Below, piece after piece: positions 1-14,700 of a DNA stretch of 64,000 bases. The notes under the pieces are model-generated. The model made no database searches, had not been told where the DNA came from, and saw nothing but the letters and a program-made list of their open reading frames with translations. Within the stretch, counting starts at the first letter, position 1. The number at the start of each line of letters is the position of its first letter. A program made the position numbers and the translations under genes. The stretch lies in assembly GCA_032622095.1 (NCBI GenBank), contig CP136069.1:103072278-103136277 (forward strand), written 5' to 3'. The DNA comes from Siphonodentalium dalli (lineage: Eukaryota > Mollusca > Scaphopoda > Gadilida > Siphonodentaliidae).

Positions 1-2600
1 ACTTGGGTCCGCCCTTTCCCTGAAGAGTTACCGCCCATAGTTGGCAAACCTCTATTTTATTGTACTCTGTTGTCCTCCCGTATCATTCCAGATAACTGTA
101 TTTGGTTTTTGTAGTCGTGTTGACCGTTGTCAGCTTAGTCCGAGGAAGAAAATTTGACAGGGTTGGACATATATTTTTACACTGGGGTGGGGGCAATATT
201 TTCGCAATTTTTTTTTATTATTGACATTCATCTATTTAAGTATGTAGATTCCCTGAACGAAAACAAACCCATACCGGAAAGGATTTTTGTAATCCGAGAA
301 GAAATGCAAGAGTTACGGGCCCTCAAAGTTTGCAAGTGTCGGTCCCATGTGCTTGTGACCCTATCTCCTCCGAAGATGTCGAACTTTGGATGTCGTCTGA
401 TATCCCAGTGCGTGCGGTCTGAAGAGAGCACGCGATGGGCCAAATTTTGCCAGTGTCGGTTCAGTGTTGTGGGTCAGGGGAGGGGTGGTCCGGGGTACCA
501 ATTTTGTATTCTTCTCCGAATCGGATGAAACTTGGAATATAACATCCATACCGCCAACCGATCTAGAAACTGAAAGAATTTCGAAAATCCAATGAAAAAT
601 GTCAGAGTTGTGGGCCTTCAAACAATGCAAATTTGGCCCCATATGCTTGTGATCACATCTCCTCCGAAGATGTCAAACTTTGGATGTCAACTGATACGCC
701 AATGCGTGCGGTCTGAAGAGAGCACGCGATGAGCCAAATTTTGCCAGTGTCGGTTCAGTGTTGTGGGTCAGGGGAGGGGTGGTCCGGGGTACCAAAATTT
801 ATTTCGTCTCCGAATCATATGAAACTTGATATATAACATATACCATACACGTTGATCATAAAACTGAAAACAGATTGTAAATCCGTTAAAAAATGGCGGA
901 GATTTGGGCCCTCAAACTTTGAATGTGGGCCCGTATTCTTTCCAATAAACAAAATGTTATTCGTCTCTGAATCAGACAAAATTTATAACAAATAATCAAT
1001 GTAAGTAGCTGATCACAATACTCAAAACAATTTTTAAATCCATTGGAAAATAACGGAGTTACGGGCTCTCAAAATTCGCATTTTGGGCCGGGTTTGACTA
1101 TTTCCCAATCCCGTCACCCAATTTCGAGGCAGGGGTGGGGTCACTCCCAAACACTTGAGATCAACCCACACATGTTAAGGGAAAGATATAATCATCCTAA
1201 TTCATATTTTCCGTCCCTTAACTGCGATTTATTGAGCTCATGATTTGCCCTATTATTATACTTCCATGGTGTAACCAAGGAAGTATATTGTTTTTCTACT
1301 GCGGCCGTTTTCTGTTTAATTGGAAATACTCAGAAACTAATGGGAGGAGGACCGCGAAATCTCTAGCGAATGTAGGCATCTAAGGTCTACTAAAAATAAT
1401 GCTATCCGGATGTTGGTCCAATATATTTTGACAGAGTTATGGCCCTTTTTCGATTATTTTTCATTATTATTATTATTATACTGGACACTTTTGCAACCCT
1501 TATTACTCGAAAAGTACCAGGAGTAGCACATTAAAACTTGGTACGTATCTTGGGATCAAAGAGTTGTATGCCATCGTCGCATAACGAATATTGTCCGCGT
1601 TTTCCCCGAGGAGTTATCTCCCTTTATTTGAAAAAATGTCATTTTATTATCTCGGAAATTATAAGAAGCAGAGCATCGAAAATTAGACCGTATGCACATC
1701 TCGATATGCACTACTGCCCACGGGCATAAAAACTTGGGTCCGCCCTTTCCCTGAAGAGTTACCGCCCATAGTTGGCAAACCTCTATTTTATTGTACTCTG
1801 TTGTCCTCCCGTATCATTCCAGATAACTGTATTTGGTTTTTGTAGTCGTGTTGACCGTTGTCAGCTTAGTCCGAGGAAGAAAATTTGACAGGGTTGGACA
1901 TATATTTTTACACTGGGGTGGGGGCAATATTTTCGCAATTTTTTTTTATTATTGACATTCATCTATTTAAGTATGTAGATTCCCTGAACGAAAACAAACC
2001 CATACCGGAAAGGATTTTTGTAATCCGAGAAGAAATGCAAGAGTTACGGGCCCTCAAAGTTTGCAAGTGTCGGTCCCATGTGCTTGTGACCCTATCTCCT
2101 CCGAAGATGTCGAACTTTGGATGTCGTCTGATATCCCAGTGCGTGCGGTCTGAAGAGAGCACGCGATGGGCCAAATTTTGCCAGTGTCGGTTCAGTGTTG
2201 TGGGTCAGGGGAGGGGTGGTCCGGGGTACCAATTTTGTATTCTTCTCCGAATCGGATGAAACTTGGAATATAACATCCATACCGCCAACCGATCTAGAAA
2301 CTGAAAGAATTTCGAAAATCCAATGAAAAATGTCAGAGTTGTGGGCCTTCAAACAATGCAAATTTGGCCCCATATGCTTGTGATCACATCTCCTCCGAAG
2401 ATGTCAAACTTTGGATGTCAACTGATACGCCAATGCGTGCGGTCTGAAGAGAGCACGCGATGAGCCAAATTTTGCCAGTGTCGGTTCAGTGTTGTGGGTC
2501 AGGGGAGGGGTGGTCCGGGGTACCAAAATTTATTTCGTCTCCGAATCATATGAAACTTGATATATAACATATACCATACACGTTGATCATAAAACTGAAA
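1..2600. repeat. Satellite array, type A (about 1,731-bp monomer)
   Basis: Bases 1-869 recur almost exactly from 1,732, giving a 1,731-bp period. One full monomer and about half of a second are present before an assembly gap. Relative to the type B monomer downstream, type A carries an internal duplication of about 295 bp: the block with 'ccaaattttgccagtgtcgg' occurs near 438 and again near 733. Short open frames in it repeat with the array and have no recognisable domain, so I treat them as chance. Confidence 0.95.
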
Positions 2601-2700
2601 NNNNNNNNNNNNNNNNNNNNNNNNNNNNNNNNNNNNNNNNNNNNNNNNNNNNNNNNNNNNNNNNNNNNNNNNNNNNNNNNNNNNNNNNNNNNNNNNNNNN
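2601..2700. other. Assembly gap (100 N)
   Basis: Exactly 100 Ns. The left side is type A satellite and the right side resumes in type B satellite (matching about 4,136 onward). The gap therefore hides the A/B junction and an unknown number of monomers. Confidence 1.
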
Positions 2701-5700
2701 GTTTATGGTTCCATATTTTATTTAGTCTCCGAATCAGATGAAACTTGGAATATAACATCTACCCTACAAACTTATCACGACGCTGAAAACAGATCTCAGA
2801 TCCGTTGGAAAATGGCGGAGATTTGGACCCTCAAAGTTTGAACTTGGGCCCATATGCTTTCCAATAACCGAAATGTTTTTCGTCTCCGATTCAGATGAAA
2901 TGCATTCCATACAATATATGTGAGCAGCAGATCACAAAACTGAAAACAATTTTTAAATCCATTGGAAAATAACGGAGTTACGGGTCTTCAAAATTCGCAT
3001 TTTGAGCCTGGGTTGACAATTTCCCAATCCCGTCACCCAATTTCGAGGCAGGGGTGGGGTCACTTGCAATCACTTGAGATCAACATAAACATGGTAAGGA
3101 CGTGATATAATCATCCTACTTCCTATTTTCCGTCCCTAAACTACGATGTTTTCAGCTCAAGATTCGCCCTATTATTATACTTCCATGGTGTAACCAAGGA
3201 AGTATATATTGTTTTTCTACTGAGGTCGTTTTCCGTTTATTTCGAAATACTCAGAAACTGATTGCAGTAGGAACGCGAAATCTCTAGCGAATGTAGGCAT
3301 CGAAGGTTTACTAGATATAATGGTATCCGGATTTCCGCCCAATGTTTCTTGGCGGAGTTATGGCCCTTTTGCGATTATTTTTCATTGTTATTATTATTAT
3401 ACTTGACACTTTTGTAATCACTATTACTCGAAAAGTACAAGAAGTAGGACACCAAAACTTGGTAAGTAGGTTGGGGTACATGAGTTCTAACCATATGGCC
3501 CATAACGATTTTGTCCGCGCTTTCACCGAGGAGTTATCTCCCTTTATTTGAAAAAATGTCATTTTATTATCTCGGAAATTATAAGAAGCAGAGCATCGAA
3601 AATTAGACCGTATGCACAGCTCGATATGCACTACTGCCCACGGGCATAAAAACTTGTGTCCGCGCTTTCCCTGAAGAGTTACCGCCCATAGTTGGCAAAC
3701 CTCTATTTTATTGTACTCTGTTGTCCTCCCGTATTATTCCAGATAACTGCATTTGGTTTTTATAGTCGTATTGACCGTTGTCAGCTTAGTCCAAGGAAGA
3801 AAATTTGACAGGGTTGGACATATATTTTTACAATAGGATGGGGGTGCCAAATTAAAAAAAAAAATTCGTTACGAAACTCGTCTATTTATGTGTATGGCTT
3901 GACTGTGTAAAGCTGATCAAATACCGCGAAAGATTTTTGAAATCTGAGTAGAAATACCAGAGTTGTGGGCCCTCAAATTTTTTTTTTGGTGGACAATCGG
4001 GTTGTCGCCCTATCTCCTTTAAAACGGACAATCATTGCAAATAGTGACACGCTTCTAAGTATCCAGACTAACTAGTGCTCGGTGTGAGCCAAATTTTGCC
4101 AGTGTCGGTTCAGTATTGTGGTTCTGGGGAGGGGTGGTTTATGGTTCCATATTTTATTTAGTCTCCGAATCAGATGAAACTTGGAATATAACATCTACCC
4201 TACAAACTTATCACGACGCTGAAAACAGATCTCAGATCCGTTGGAAAATGGCGGAGATTTGGACCCTCAAAGTTTGAACTTGGGCCCATATGCTTTCCAA
4301 TAACCGAAATGTTTTTCGTCTCCGATTCAGATGAAATGCATTCCATACAATATATGTGAGCAGCAGATCACAAAACTGAAAACAATTTTTAAATCCATTG
4401 GAAAATAACGGAGTTACGGGTCTTCAAAATTCGCATTTTGAGCCTGGGTTGACAATTTCCCAATCCCGTCACCCAATTTCGAGGCAGGGGTGGGGTCACT
4501 TGCAATCACTTGAGATCAACATAAACATGGTAAGGACGTGATATAATCATCCTACTTCCTATTTTCCGTCCCTAAACTACGATGTTTTCAGCTCAAGATT
4601 CGCCCTATTATTATACTTCCATGGTGTAACCAAGGAAGTATATTGTTTTTCTACTGAGGTCGTTTTCCGTTTATTTCGAAATACTCAGAAACTGATTGCA
4701 GTAGGAACGCGAAATCTCTAGCGAATGTAGGCATCGAAGGTTTACTAGATATAATGGTATCCGGATTTCCGCCCAATGTTTCTTGGCGGAGTTATGGCCC
4801 TTTTGCGATTATTTTTCATTGTTATTATTATTATACTTGACACTTTTGTAATCACTATTACTCGAAAAGTACAAGAAGTAGGACACCAAAACTTGGTAAG
4901 TAGGTTGGGGTACATGAGTTCTAACCATATGGCCCATAACGATTTTGTCCGCGCTTTCACCGAGGAGTTATCTCCCTTTATTTGAAAAAATGTCATTTTA
5001 TTATCTCGGAAATTATAAGAAGCAGAGCATCGAAAATTAGACCGTATGCACATCTCGATATGCACTACTGCCCACGGGCATAAAAACTTGTGTCCGCGCT
5101 TTCCCTGAAGAGTTACCGCCCATAGTTGGCAAACCTCTATTTTATTGTACTCTGTTGTCCTCCCGTATTATTCCAGATAACTGCATTTGGTTTTTATAGT
5201 CGTATTGACCGTTGTCAGCTTAGTCCAAGGAAGAAAATTTGACAGGGTTGGACATATATTTTTACAATAGGATGGGGGTGCCAAATTAAAAAAAAAAAAT
5301 TCGTTACGAAACTCGTCTATTTATGTGTATGGCTTGACTGTGTAAAGCTGATCAAATACCGCGAAAGATTTTTGAAATCTGAGTAGAAATACCAGAGTTG
5401 TGGGCCCTCAATTTTTTTTTTTGGGGGACAATCGGGTTGTCGCCCTATCTCCTTTAAAACGGACAATCATTGCAAATAGTGACACGCTTCTAAGTATCCA
5501 GACTAACTAGTGCTCGGTGTGAGCCAAATTTTGCCAGTGTCGGTTCAGTATTGTGGTTCTGGGGAGGGGTGGTTTATGGTTCCATATTTTATTTAGTCTC
5601 CGAATCAGATGAAACTTGGAATATAACATCTACCCTACAAACTTATCACGACGCTGAAAACAGATCTCAGATCCGTTGGAAAATGGCGGAGATTTGGACC

Positions 5701-8700
5701 CTCAAAGTTTGAACTTGGGCCCATATGCTTTCCAATAACCGAAATGTTTTTCGTCTCCGATTCAGATGAAATGCATTCCATACAATATATGTGAGCAGCA
5801 GATCACAAAACTGAAAACAATTTTTAAATCCATTGGAAAATAACGGAGTTACGGGTCTTCAAAATTCGCATTTTGAGCCTGGGTTGACAATTTCCCAATC
5901 CCGTCACCCAATTTCGAGGCAGGGGTGGGGTCACTTGCAATCACTTGAGATCAACATAAACATGGTAAGGACGTGATATAATCATCCTACTTCCTATTTA
6001 CCGTCCCTAAACTACGATGTTTTCAGCTCAAGATTCGCCCTATTATTATACTTCCATGGTGTAACCAAGGAAGTATATATTGTTTTTCTACTGAGGTCGT
6101 TTTCCGTTTATTTCGAAATACTCAGAAACTGATTGCAGTAGGAACGCGAAATCTCTAGCGAATGTAGGCATCGAAGGTTTACTAGATATAATGGTATCCG
6201 GATTTCCGCCCAATGTTTCTTGGCGGAGTTATGGCCCTTTTGCGATTATTTTTCATTGTTATTATTATTATACTTGACACTTTTGTAATCACTATTACTC
6301 GAAAAGTACAAGAAGTAGGACACCAAAACTTGGTAAGTAGGTTGGGGTACATGAGTTCTAACCATATGGCCCATAACGATTTTGTCCGCGCTTTCACCGA
6401 GGAGTTATCTCCCTTTATTTGAAAAAATGTCATTTTATTATCTCGGAAATTATAAGAAGCAGAGCATCGAAAATTAGACCGTATGCACAGCTCGATATGC
6501 ACTACTGCCCACGGGCATAAAAACTTGTGTCCGCGCTTTCCCTGAAGAGTTACCGCCCATAGTTGGCAAACCTCTATTTTATTGTACTCTGTTGTCCTCC
6601 CGTATTATTCCAGATAACTGCATTTGGTTTTTATAGTCGTATTGACCGTTGTCAGCTTAGTCCAAGGAAGAAAATTTGACAGGGTTGGACATATATTTTT
6701 ACAATAGGATGGGGGTGCCAAATTAAAAAAAAAAAATTCGTTACGAAACTCGTCTATTTATGTGTATGGCTTGACTGTGTAAAGCTGATCAAATACCGCG
6801 AAAGATTTTTGAAATCTGAGTAGAAATACCAGAGTTGTGGGCCCTCAAATTTTTTTTTTGGTGGACAATCGGGTTGTCGCCCTATCTCCTTTAAAACGGA
6901 CAATCATTGCAAATAGTGACACGCTTCTAAGTATCCAGACTAACTAGTGCTCGGTGTGAGCCAAATTTTGCCAGTGTCGGTTCAGTATTGTGGTTCTGGG
7001 GAGGGGTGGTTTATGGTTCCATATTTTATTTAGTCTCCGAATCAGATGAAACTTGGAATATAACATCTACCCTACAAACTTATCACGACGCTGAAAACAG
7101 ATCTCAGATCCGTTGGAAAATGGCGGAGATTTGGACCCTCAAAGTTTGAACTTGGGCCCATATGCTTTCCAATAACCGAAATGTTTTTCGTCTCCGATTC
7201 AGATGAAATGCATTCCATACAATATATGTGAGCAGCAGATCACAAAACTGAAAACAATTTTTAAATCCATTGGAAAATAACGGAGTTACGGGTCTTCAAA
7301 ATTCGCATTTTGAGCCTGGGTTGACAATTTCCCAATCCCGTCACCCAATTTCGAGGCAGGGGTGGGGTCACTTGCAATCACTTGAGATCAACATAAACAT
7401 GGTAAGGACGTGATATAATCATCCTACTTCCTATTTTCCGTCCCTAAACTACGATGTTTTCAGCTCAAGATTCGCCCTATTATTATACTTCCATGGTGTA
7501 ACCAAGGAAGTATATTGTTTTTCTACTGAGGTCGTTTTCCGTTTATTTCGAAATACTCAGAAACTGATTGCAGTAGGAACGCGAAATCTCTAGCGAATGT
7601 AGGCATCGAAGGTTTACTAGATATAATGGTATCCGGATTTCCGCCCAATGTTTCTTGGCGGAGTTATGGCCCTTTTGCGATTATTTTTCATTGTTATTAT
7701 TATTATACTTGACACTTTTGTAATCACTATTACTCGAAAAGTACAAGAAGTAGGACACCAAAACTTGGTAAGTAGGTTGGGGTACATGAGTTCTAACCAT
7801 ATGGCCCATAACGATTTTGTCCGCGCTTTCACCGAGGAGTTATCTCCCTTTATTTGAAAAAATGTCATTTTATTATCTCGGAAATTATAAGAAGCAGAGC
7901 ATCGAAAATTAGACCGTATGCACATCTCGATATGCACTACTGCCCACGGGCATAAAAACTTGTGTCCGCGCTTTCCCTGAAGAGTTACCGCCCATAGTTG
8001 GCAAACCTCTATTTTATTGTACTCTGTTGTCCTCCCGTATTATTCCAGATAACTGCATTTGGTTTTTATAGTCGTATTGACCGTTGTCAGCTTAGTCCAA
8101 GGAAGAAAATTTGACAGGGTTGGACATATATTTTTACAATAGGATGGGGGTGCCAAATTAAAAAAAAAAAATTCGTTACGAAACTCGTCTATTTATGTGT
8201 ATGGATTGACTGTGTAAAGCTGATCAAATACCGCGAAAGATTTTTGAAATCTGAGTAGAAATACCAGAGTTGTGGGCCCTCAAATTTTTTTTTTGGGGGA
8301 CAATCGGGTTGTCGCCCTATCTCCTTTAAAACGGACAATCATTGCAAATAGTGACACGCTTCTAAGTATCCAGACTAACTAGTGCTCGGTGTGAGCCAAA
8401 TTTTGCCAGTGTCGGTTCAGTATTGTGGTTCTGGGGAGGGGTGGTTTATGGTTCCATATTTTATTTAGTCTCCGAATCAGATGAAACTTGGAATATAACA
8501 TCTACCCTACAAACTTATCACGACGCTGAAAACAGATCTCAGATCCGTTGGAAAATGGCGGAGATTTGGACCCTCAAAGTTTGAACTTGGGCCCATATGC
8601 TTTCCAATAACCGAAATGTTTTTCGTCTCCGATTCAGATGAAATGCATTCCATACAATATATGTGAGCAGCAGATCACAAAACTGAAAACAATTTTTAAA

Positions 8701-11700
8701 TCCATTGGAAAATAACGGAGTTACGGGTCTTCAAAATTCGCATTTTGAGCCTGGGTTGACAATTTCCCAATCCCGTCACCCAATTTCGAGGCAGGGGTGG
8801 GGTCACTTGCAATCACTTGAGATCAACATAAACATGGTAAGGACGTGATATAATCATCCTACTTCCTATTTTCCGTCCCTAAACTACGATGTTTTCAGCT
8901 CAAGATTCGCCCTATTATTATACTGCCATGGTGTAACCAAGGAAGTATATTGTTTTTCTACTGAGGTCGTTTTCCGTTTATTTCGAAATACTCAGAAACT
9001 GATTGCAGTAGGAACGCGAAATCTCTAGCGAATGTAGGCATCGAAGGTTTACTAGATATAATGGTATCCGGATTTCCGCCCAATGTTTCTTGGCGGAGTT
9101 ATGGCCCTTTTGCGATTATTTTTCATTGTTATTATTATTATACTTGACACTTTTGTAATCACTATTACTCGAAAAGTACAGAAGTAGGACACCAAAACTT
9201 GGTAAGTAGGTTGGGGTACATGAGTTCTAACCATATGGCCCATAACGATTTTGTCCGCGCTTTCACCGAGGAGTTATCTCCCTTTATTTGAAAAAATGTC
9301 ATTTTATTATCTCGGAAATTATAAGAAGCAGAGCATCGAAAATTAGACCGTATGCACATCTCGATATGCACTACTGCCCACGGGCATAAAAACTTGTGTC
9401 CGCGCTTTCCCTGAAGAGTTACCGCCCATAGTTGGCAAACCTCTATTTTATTGTACTCTGTTGTCCTCCCGTATTATTCCAGATAACTGCATTTGGTTTT
9501 TATAGTCGTATTGACCGTTGTCAGCTTAGTCCAAGGAAGAAAATTTGACAGGGTTGGACATATATTTTTACAATAGGATGGGGGTGCCAAATTAAAAAAA
9601 AAAAATTCGTTACGAAACTCGTCTATTTATGTGTATGGCTTGACTGTGTAAAGCTGATCAAATACCGCGAAAGATTTTTGAAATCTGAGTAGAAATACCA
9701 GAGTTGTGGGCCCTCAAATTTTTTTTTTGGGGGACAATCGGGTTGTCGCCCTATCTCCTTTAAAACGGACAATCATTGCAAATAGTGACACGCTTCTAAG
9801 TATCCAGACTAACTAGTGCTCGGTGTGAGCCAAATTTTGCCAGTGTCGGTTCAGTATTGTGGTTCTGGGGAGGGGTGGTTTATGGTTCCATATTTTATTT
9901 AGTCTCCGAATCAGATGAAACTTGGAATATAACATCTACCCTACAAACTTATCACGACGCTGAAAACAGATCTCAGATCCGTTGGAAAATGGCGGAGATT
10001 TGGACCCTCAAAGTTTGAACTTGGGCCCATATGCTTTCCAATAACCGAAATGTTTTTCGTCTCCGATTCAGATGAAATGCATTCCATACAATATATGTGA
10101 GCAGCAGATCACAAAACTGAAAACAATTTTTAAATCCATTGGAAAATAACGGAGTTACGGGTCTTCAAAATTCGCATTTTGAGCCTGGGTTGACAATTTC
10201 CCAATCCCGTCACCCAATTTCGAGGCAGGGGTGGGGTCACTTGCAATCACTTGAGATCAACATAAACATGGTAAGGACGTGATATAATCATCCTACTTCC
10301 TATTTTCCGTCCCTAAACTACGATGTTTTCAGCTCAAGATTCGCCCTATTATTATACTTCCATGGTGTAACCAAGGAAGTATATTGTTTTTCTACTGAGG
10401 TCGTTTTCCGTTTATTTCGAAATACTCAGAAACTGATTGCAGTAGGAACGCGAAATCTCTAGCGAATGTAGGCATCGAAGGTTTACTAGATATAATGGTA
10501 TCCGGATTTCCGCCCAATGTTTCTTGGCGGAGTTATGGCCCTTTTGCGATTATTTTTCATTGTTATTATTATTATACTTGACACTTTTGTAATCACTATT
10601 ACTCGAAAAGTACAGAAGTAGGACACCAAAACTTGGTAAGTAGGTTGGGGTACATGAGTTCTAACCATATGGCCCATAACGATTTTGTCCGCGCTTTCAC
10701 CGAGGAGTTATCTCCCTTTATTTGAAAAAATGTCATTTTATTATCTCGGAAATTATAAGAAGCAGAGCATCGAAAATTAGACCGTATGCACATCTCGATA
10801 TGCACTACTGCCCACGGGCATAAAAACTTGTGTCCGCGCTTTCCCTGAAGAGTTACCGCCCATAGTTGGCAAACCTCTATTTTATTGTACTCTGTTGTCC
10901 TCCCGTATTATTCCAGATAACTGCATTTGGTTTTTATAGTCGTATTGACCGTTGTCAGCTTAGTCCAAGGAAGAAAATTTGACAGGGTTGGACATATATT
11001 TTTACAATAGGATGGGGGTGCCAAATTAAAAAAAAAAATTCGTTACGAAACTCGTCTATTTATGTGTATGGCTTGACTGTGTAAAGCTGATCAAATACCG
11101 CGAAAGATTTTTGAAATCTGAGTAGAAATACCAGAGTTGTGGGCCCTCAAATTTTTTTTTGGGGGGACAATCGGGTTGTCGCCCTATCTCCTTTAAAACG
11201 GACAATCATTGCAAATAGTGACACGCTTCTAAGTATCCAGACTAACTAGTGCTCGGTGTGAGCCAAATTTTGCCAGTGTCGGTTCAGTATTGTGGTTCTG
11301 GGGAGGGGTGGTTTATGGTTCCATATTTTATTTAGTCTCCGAATCAGATGAAACTTGGAATATAACATCTACCCTACAAACTTATCACGACGCTGAAAAC
11401 AGATCTCAGATCCGTTGGAAAATGGCGGAGATTTGGACCCTCAAAGTTTGAACTTGGGCCCATATGCTTTCCAATAACCGAAGTGTTTTTCGTCTCCGAT
11501 TCAGATGAAATGCATTCCATACAATATATGTGAGCAGCAGATCACAAAACTGAAAACAATTTTTAAATCCATTGGAAAATAACGGAGTTACGGGTCTTCA
11601 AAATTCGCATTTTGAGCCTGGGTTGACAATTTCCCAATCCCGTCACCCAATTTCGAGGCAGGGGTGGGGTCACTTGCAATCACTTGAGATCAACATAAAC

Positions 11701-14700
11701 ATGGTAAGGACGTGATATAATCATCCTACTTCCTATTTTCCGTCCCTAAACTACGATGTTTTCAGCTCAAGATTCGCCCTATTATTATACTTCCATGGTG
11801 TAACCAAGGAAGTATATTGTTTTTCTACTGAGGTCGTTTTCCGTTTATTTCGAAATACTCAGAAACTGATTGCAGTAGGAACGCGAAATCTCTAGCGAAT
11901 GTAGGCATCGAAGGTTTACTAGATATAATGGTATCCGGATTTCCGCCCAATGTTTCTTGGCGGAGTTATGGCCCTTTTGCGATTATTTTTCATTGTTATT
12001 ATTATTATACTTGACACTTTTGTAATCACTATTACTCGAAAAGTACAAGAAGTAGGACACCAAAACTTGGTAAGTAGGTTGGGGTACATGAGTTCTAACC
12101 ATATGGCCCATAACGATTTTGTCCGCGCTTTCACCGAGGAGTTATCTCCCTTTATTTGAAAAAATGTCATTTTATTATCTCGGAAATTATAAGAAGCAGA
12201 GCATCGAAAATTAGACCGTATGCACATCTCGATATGCACTACTGCCCACGGGCATAAAAACTTGTGTCCGCGCTTTCCCTGAAGAGTTACCGCCCATAGT
12301 TGGCAAACCTCTATTTTATTGTACTCTGTTGTCCTCCCGTATTATTCCAGATAACTGCATTTGGTTTTTATAGTCGTATTGACCGTTGTCAGCTTAGTCC
12401 AAGGAAGAAAATTTGACAGGGTTGGACATATATTTTTACAATAGGATGGGGGTGCCAAATTAAAAAAAAAAATTCGTTACGAAACTCGTCTATTTATGTG
12501 TATGGCTTGACTGTGTAAAGCTGATCAAATACCGCGAAAGATTTTTGAAATCTGAGTAGAAATACCAGAGTTGTGGGCCCTCAAATTTTTTTTTTGGGGG
12601 ACAATCGGGTTGTCGCCCTATCTCCTTTAAAACGGACAATCATTGCAAATAGTGACACGCTTCTAAGTATCCAGACTAACTAGTGCTCGGTGTGAGCCAA
12701 ATTTTGCCAGTGTCGGTTCAGTATTGTGGTTCTGGGGAGGGGTGGTTTATGGTTCCATATTTTATTTAGTCTCCGAATCAGATGAAACTTGGAATATAAC
12801 ATCTACCCTACAAACTTATCACGACGCTGAAAACAGATCTCAGATCCGTTGGAAAATGGCGGAGATTTGGACCCTCAAAGTTTGAACTTGGGCCCATATG
12901 CTTTCCAATAACCGAAGTGTTTTTCGTCTCCGATTCAGATGAAATGCATTCCATACAATATATGTGAGCAGCAGATCACAAAACTGAAAACAATTTTTAA
13001 ATCCATTGGAAAATAACGGAGTTACGGGTCTTCAAAATTCGCATTTTGAGCCTGGGTTGACAATTTCCCAATCCCGTCACCCAATTTCGAGGCAGGGGTG
13101 GGGTCACTTGCAATCACTTGAGATCAACATAAACATGGTAAGGACGTGATATAATCATCCTACTTCCTATTTTCCGTCCCTAAACTACGATGTTTTCAGC
13201 TCAAGATTCGCCCTATTATTATACTTCCATGGTGTAACCAAGGAAGTATATTGTTTTTCTACTGAGGTCGTTTTCCGTTTATTTCGAAATACTCAGAAAC
13301 TGATTGCAGTAGGAACGCGAAATCTCTAGCGAATGTAGGCATCGAAGGTTTACTAGATATAATGGTATCCGGATTTCCGCCCAATGTTTCTTGGCGGAGT
13401 TATGGCCCTTTTGCGATTATTTTTCATTGTTATTATTATTATACTTGACACTTTTGTAATCACTATTACTCGAAAAGTACAAGAAGTAGGACACCAAAAC
13501 TTGGTAAGTAGGTTGGGGTACATGAGTTCTAACCATATGGCCCATAACGATTTTGTCCGCGCTTTCACCGAGGAGTTATCTCCCTTTATTTGAAAAAATG
13601 TCATTTTATTATCTCGGAAATTATAAGAAGCAGAGCATCGAAAATTAGACCGTATGCACATCTCGATATGCACTACTGCCCACGGGCATACAAACTTGTG
13701 TCCGCGCTTTCCCTGAAGAGTTACCGCCCATAGTTGGCAAACCTCTATTTTATTGTACTCTGTTGTCCTCCCGTATTATTCCAGATAACTGCATTTGGTT
13801 TTTATAGTCGTATTGACCGTTGTCAGCTTAGTCCAAGGAAGAAAATTTGACAGGGTTGGACATATATTTTTACAATAGGATGGGGGTGCCAAATTAAAAA
13901 AAAAAAATTCGTTACGAAACTCGTCTATTTATGTGTATGGCTTGACTGTGTAAAGCTGATCAAATACCGCGAAAGATTTTTGAAATCTGAGTAGAAATAC
14001 CAGAGTTGTGGGCCCTCAAATTTTTTTTTTGGGGGACAATCGGGTTGTCGCCCTATCTCCTTTAAAACGGACAATCATTGCAAATAGTGACACGCTTCTA
14101 AGTATCCAGACTAACTAGTGCTCGGTGTGAGCCAAATTTTGCCAGTGTCGGTTCAGTATTGTGGTTCTGGGGAGGGGTGGTTTATGGTTCCATATTTTAT
14201 TTAGTCTCCGAATCAGATGAAACTTGGAATATAACATCTACCCTACAAACTTATCACGACGCTGAAAACAGATCTCAGATCCGTTGGAAAATGGCGGAGA
14301 TTTGGACCCTCAAAGTTTGAACTTGGGCCCATATGCTTTCCAATAACCGAAATGTTTTTCGTCTCCGATTCAGATGAAATGCATTCCATACAATATATGT
14401 GAGCAGCAGATCACAAAACTGAAAACAATTTTTAAATCCATTGGAAAATAACGGAGTTACGGGTCTTCAAAATTCGCATTTTGAGCCTGGGTTGACAATT
14501 TCCCAATCCCGTCACCCAATTTCGAGGCAGGGGTGGGGTCACTTGCAATCACTTGAGATCAACATAAACATGGTAAGGACGTGATATAATCATCCTACTT
14601 CCTATTTTCCGTCCCTAAACTACGATGTTTTCAGCTCAAGATTCGCCCTATTATTATACTTCCATGGTGTAACCAAGGAAGTATATTGTTTTTCTACTGA

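Noticed and set aside
3311-3631. 106-codon frames repeated in every satellite monomer, with a 69-codon frame on the other strand
   Set aside because: They repeat only because the DNA repeats, overlap antisense frames, are broken by single-base indels in monomers near 9,179 and 10,613, and show no domain.
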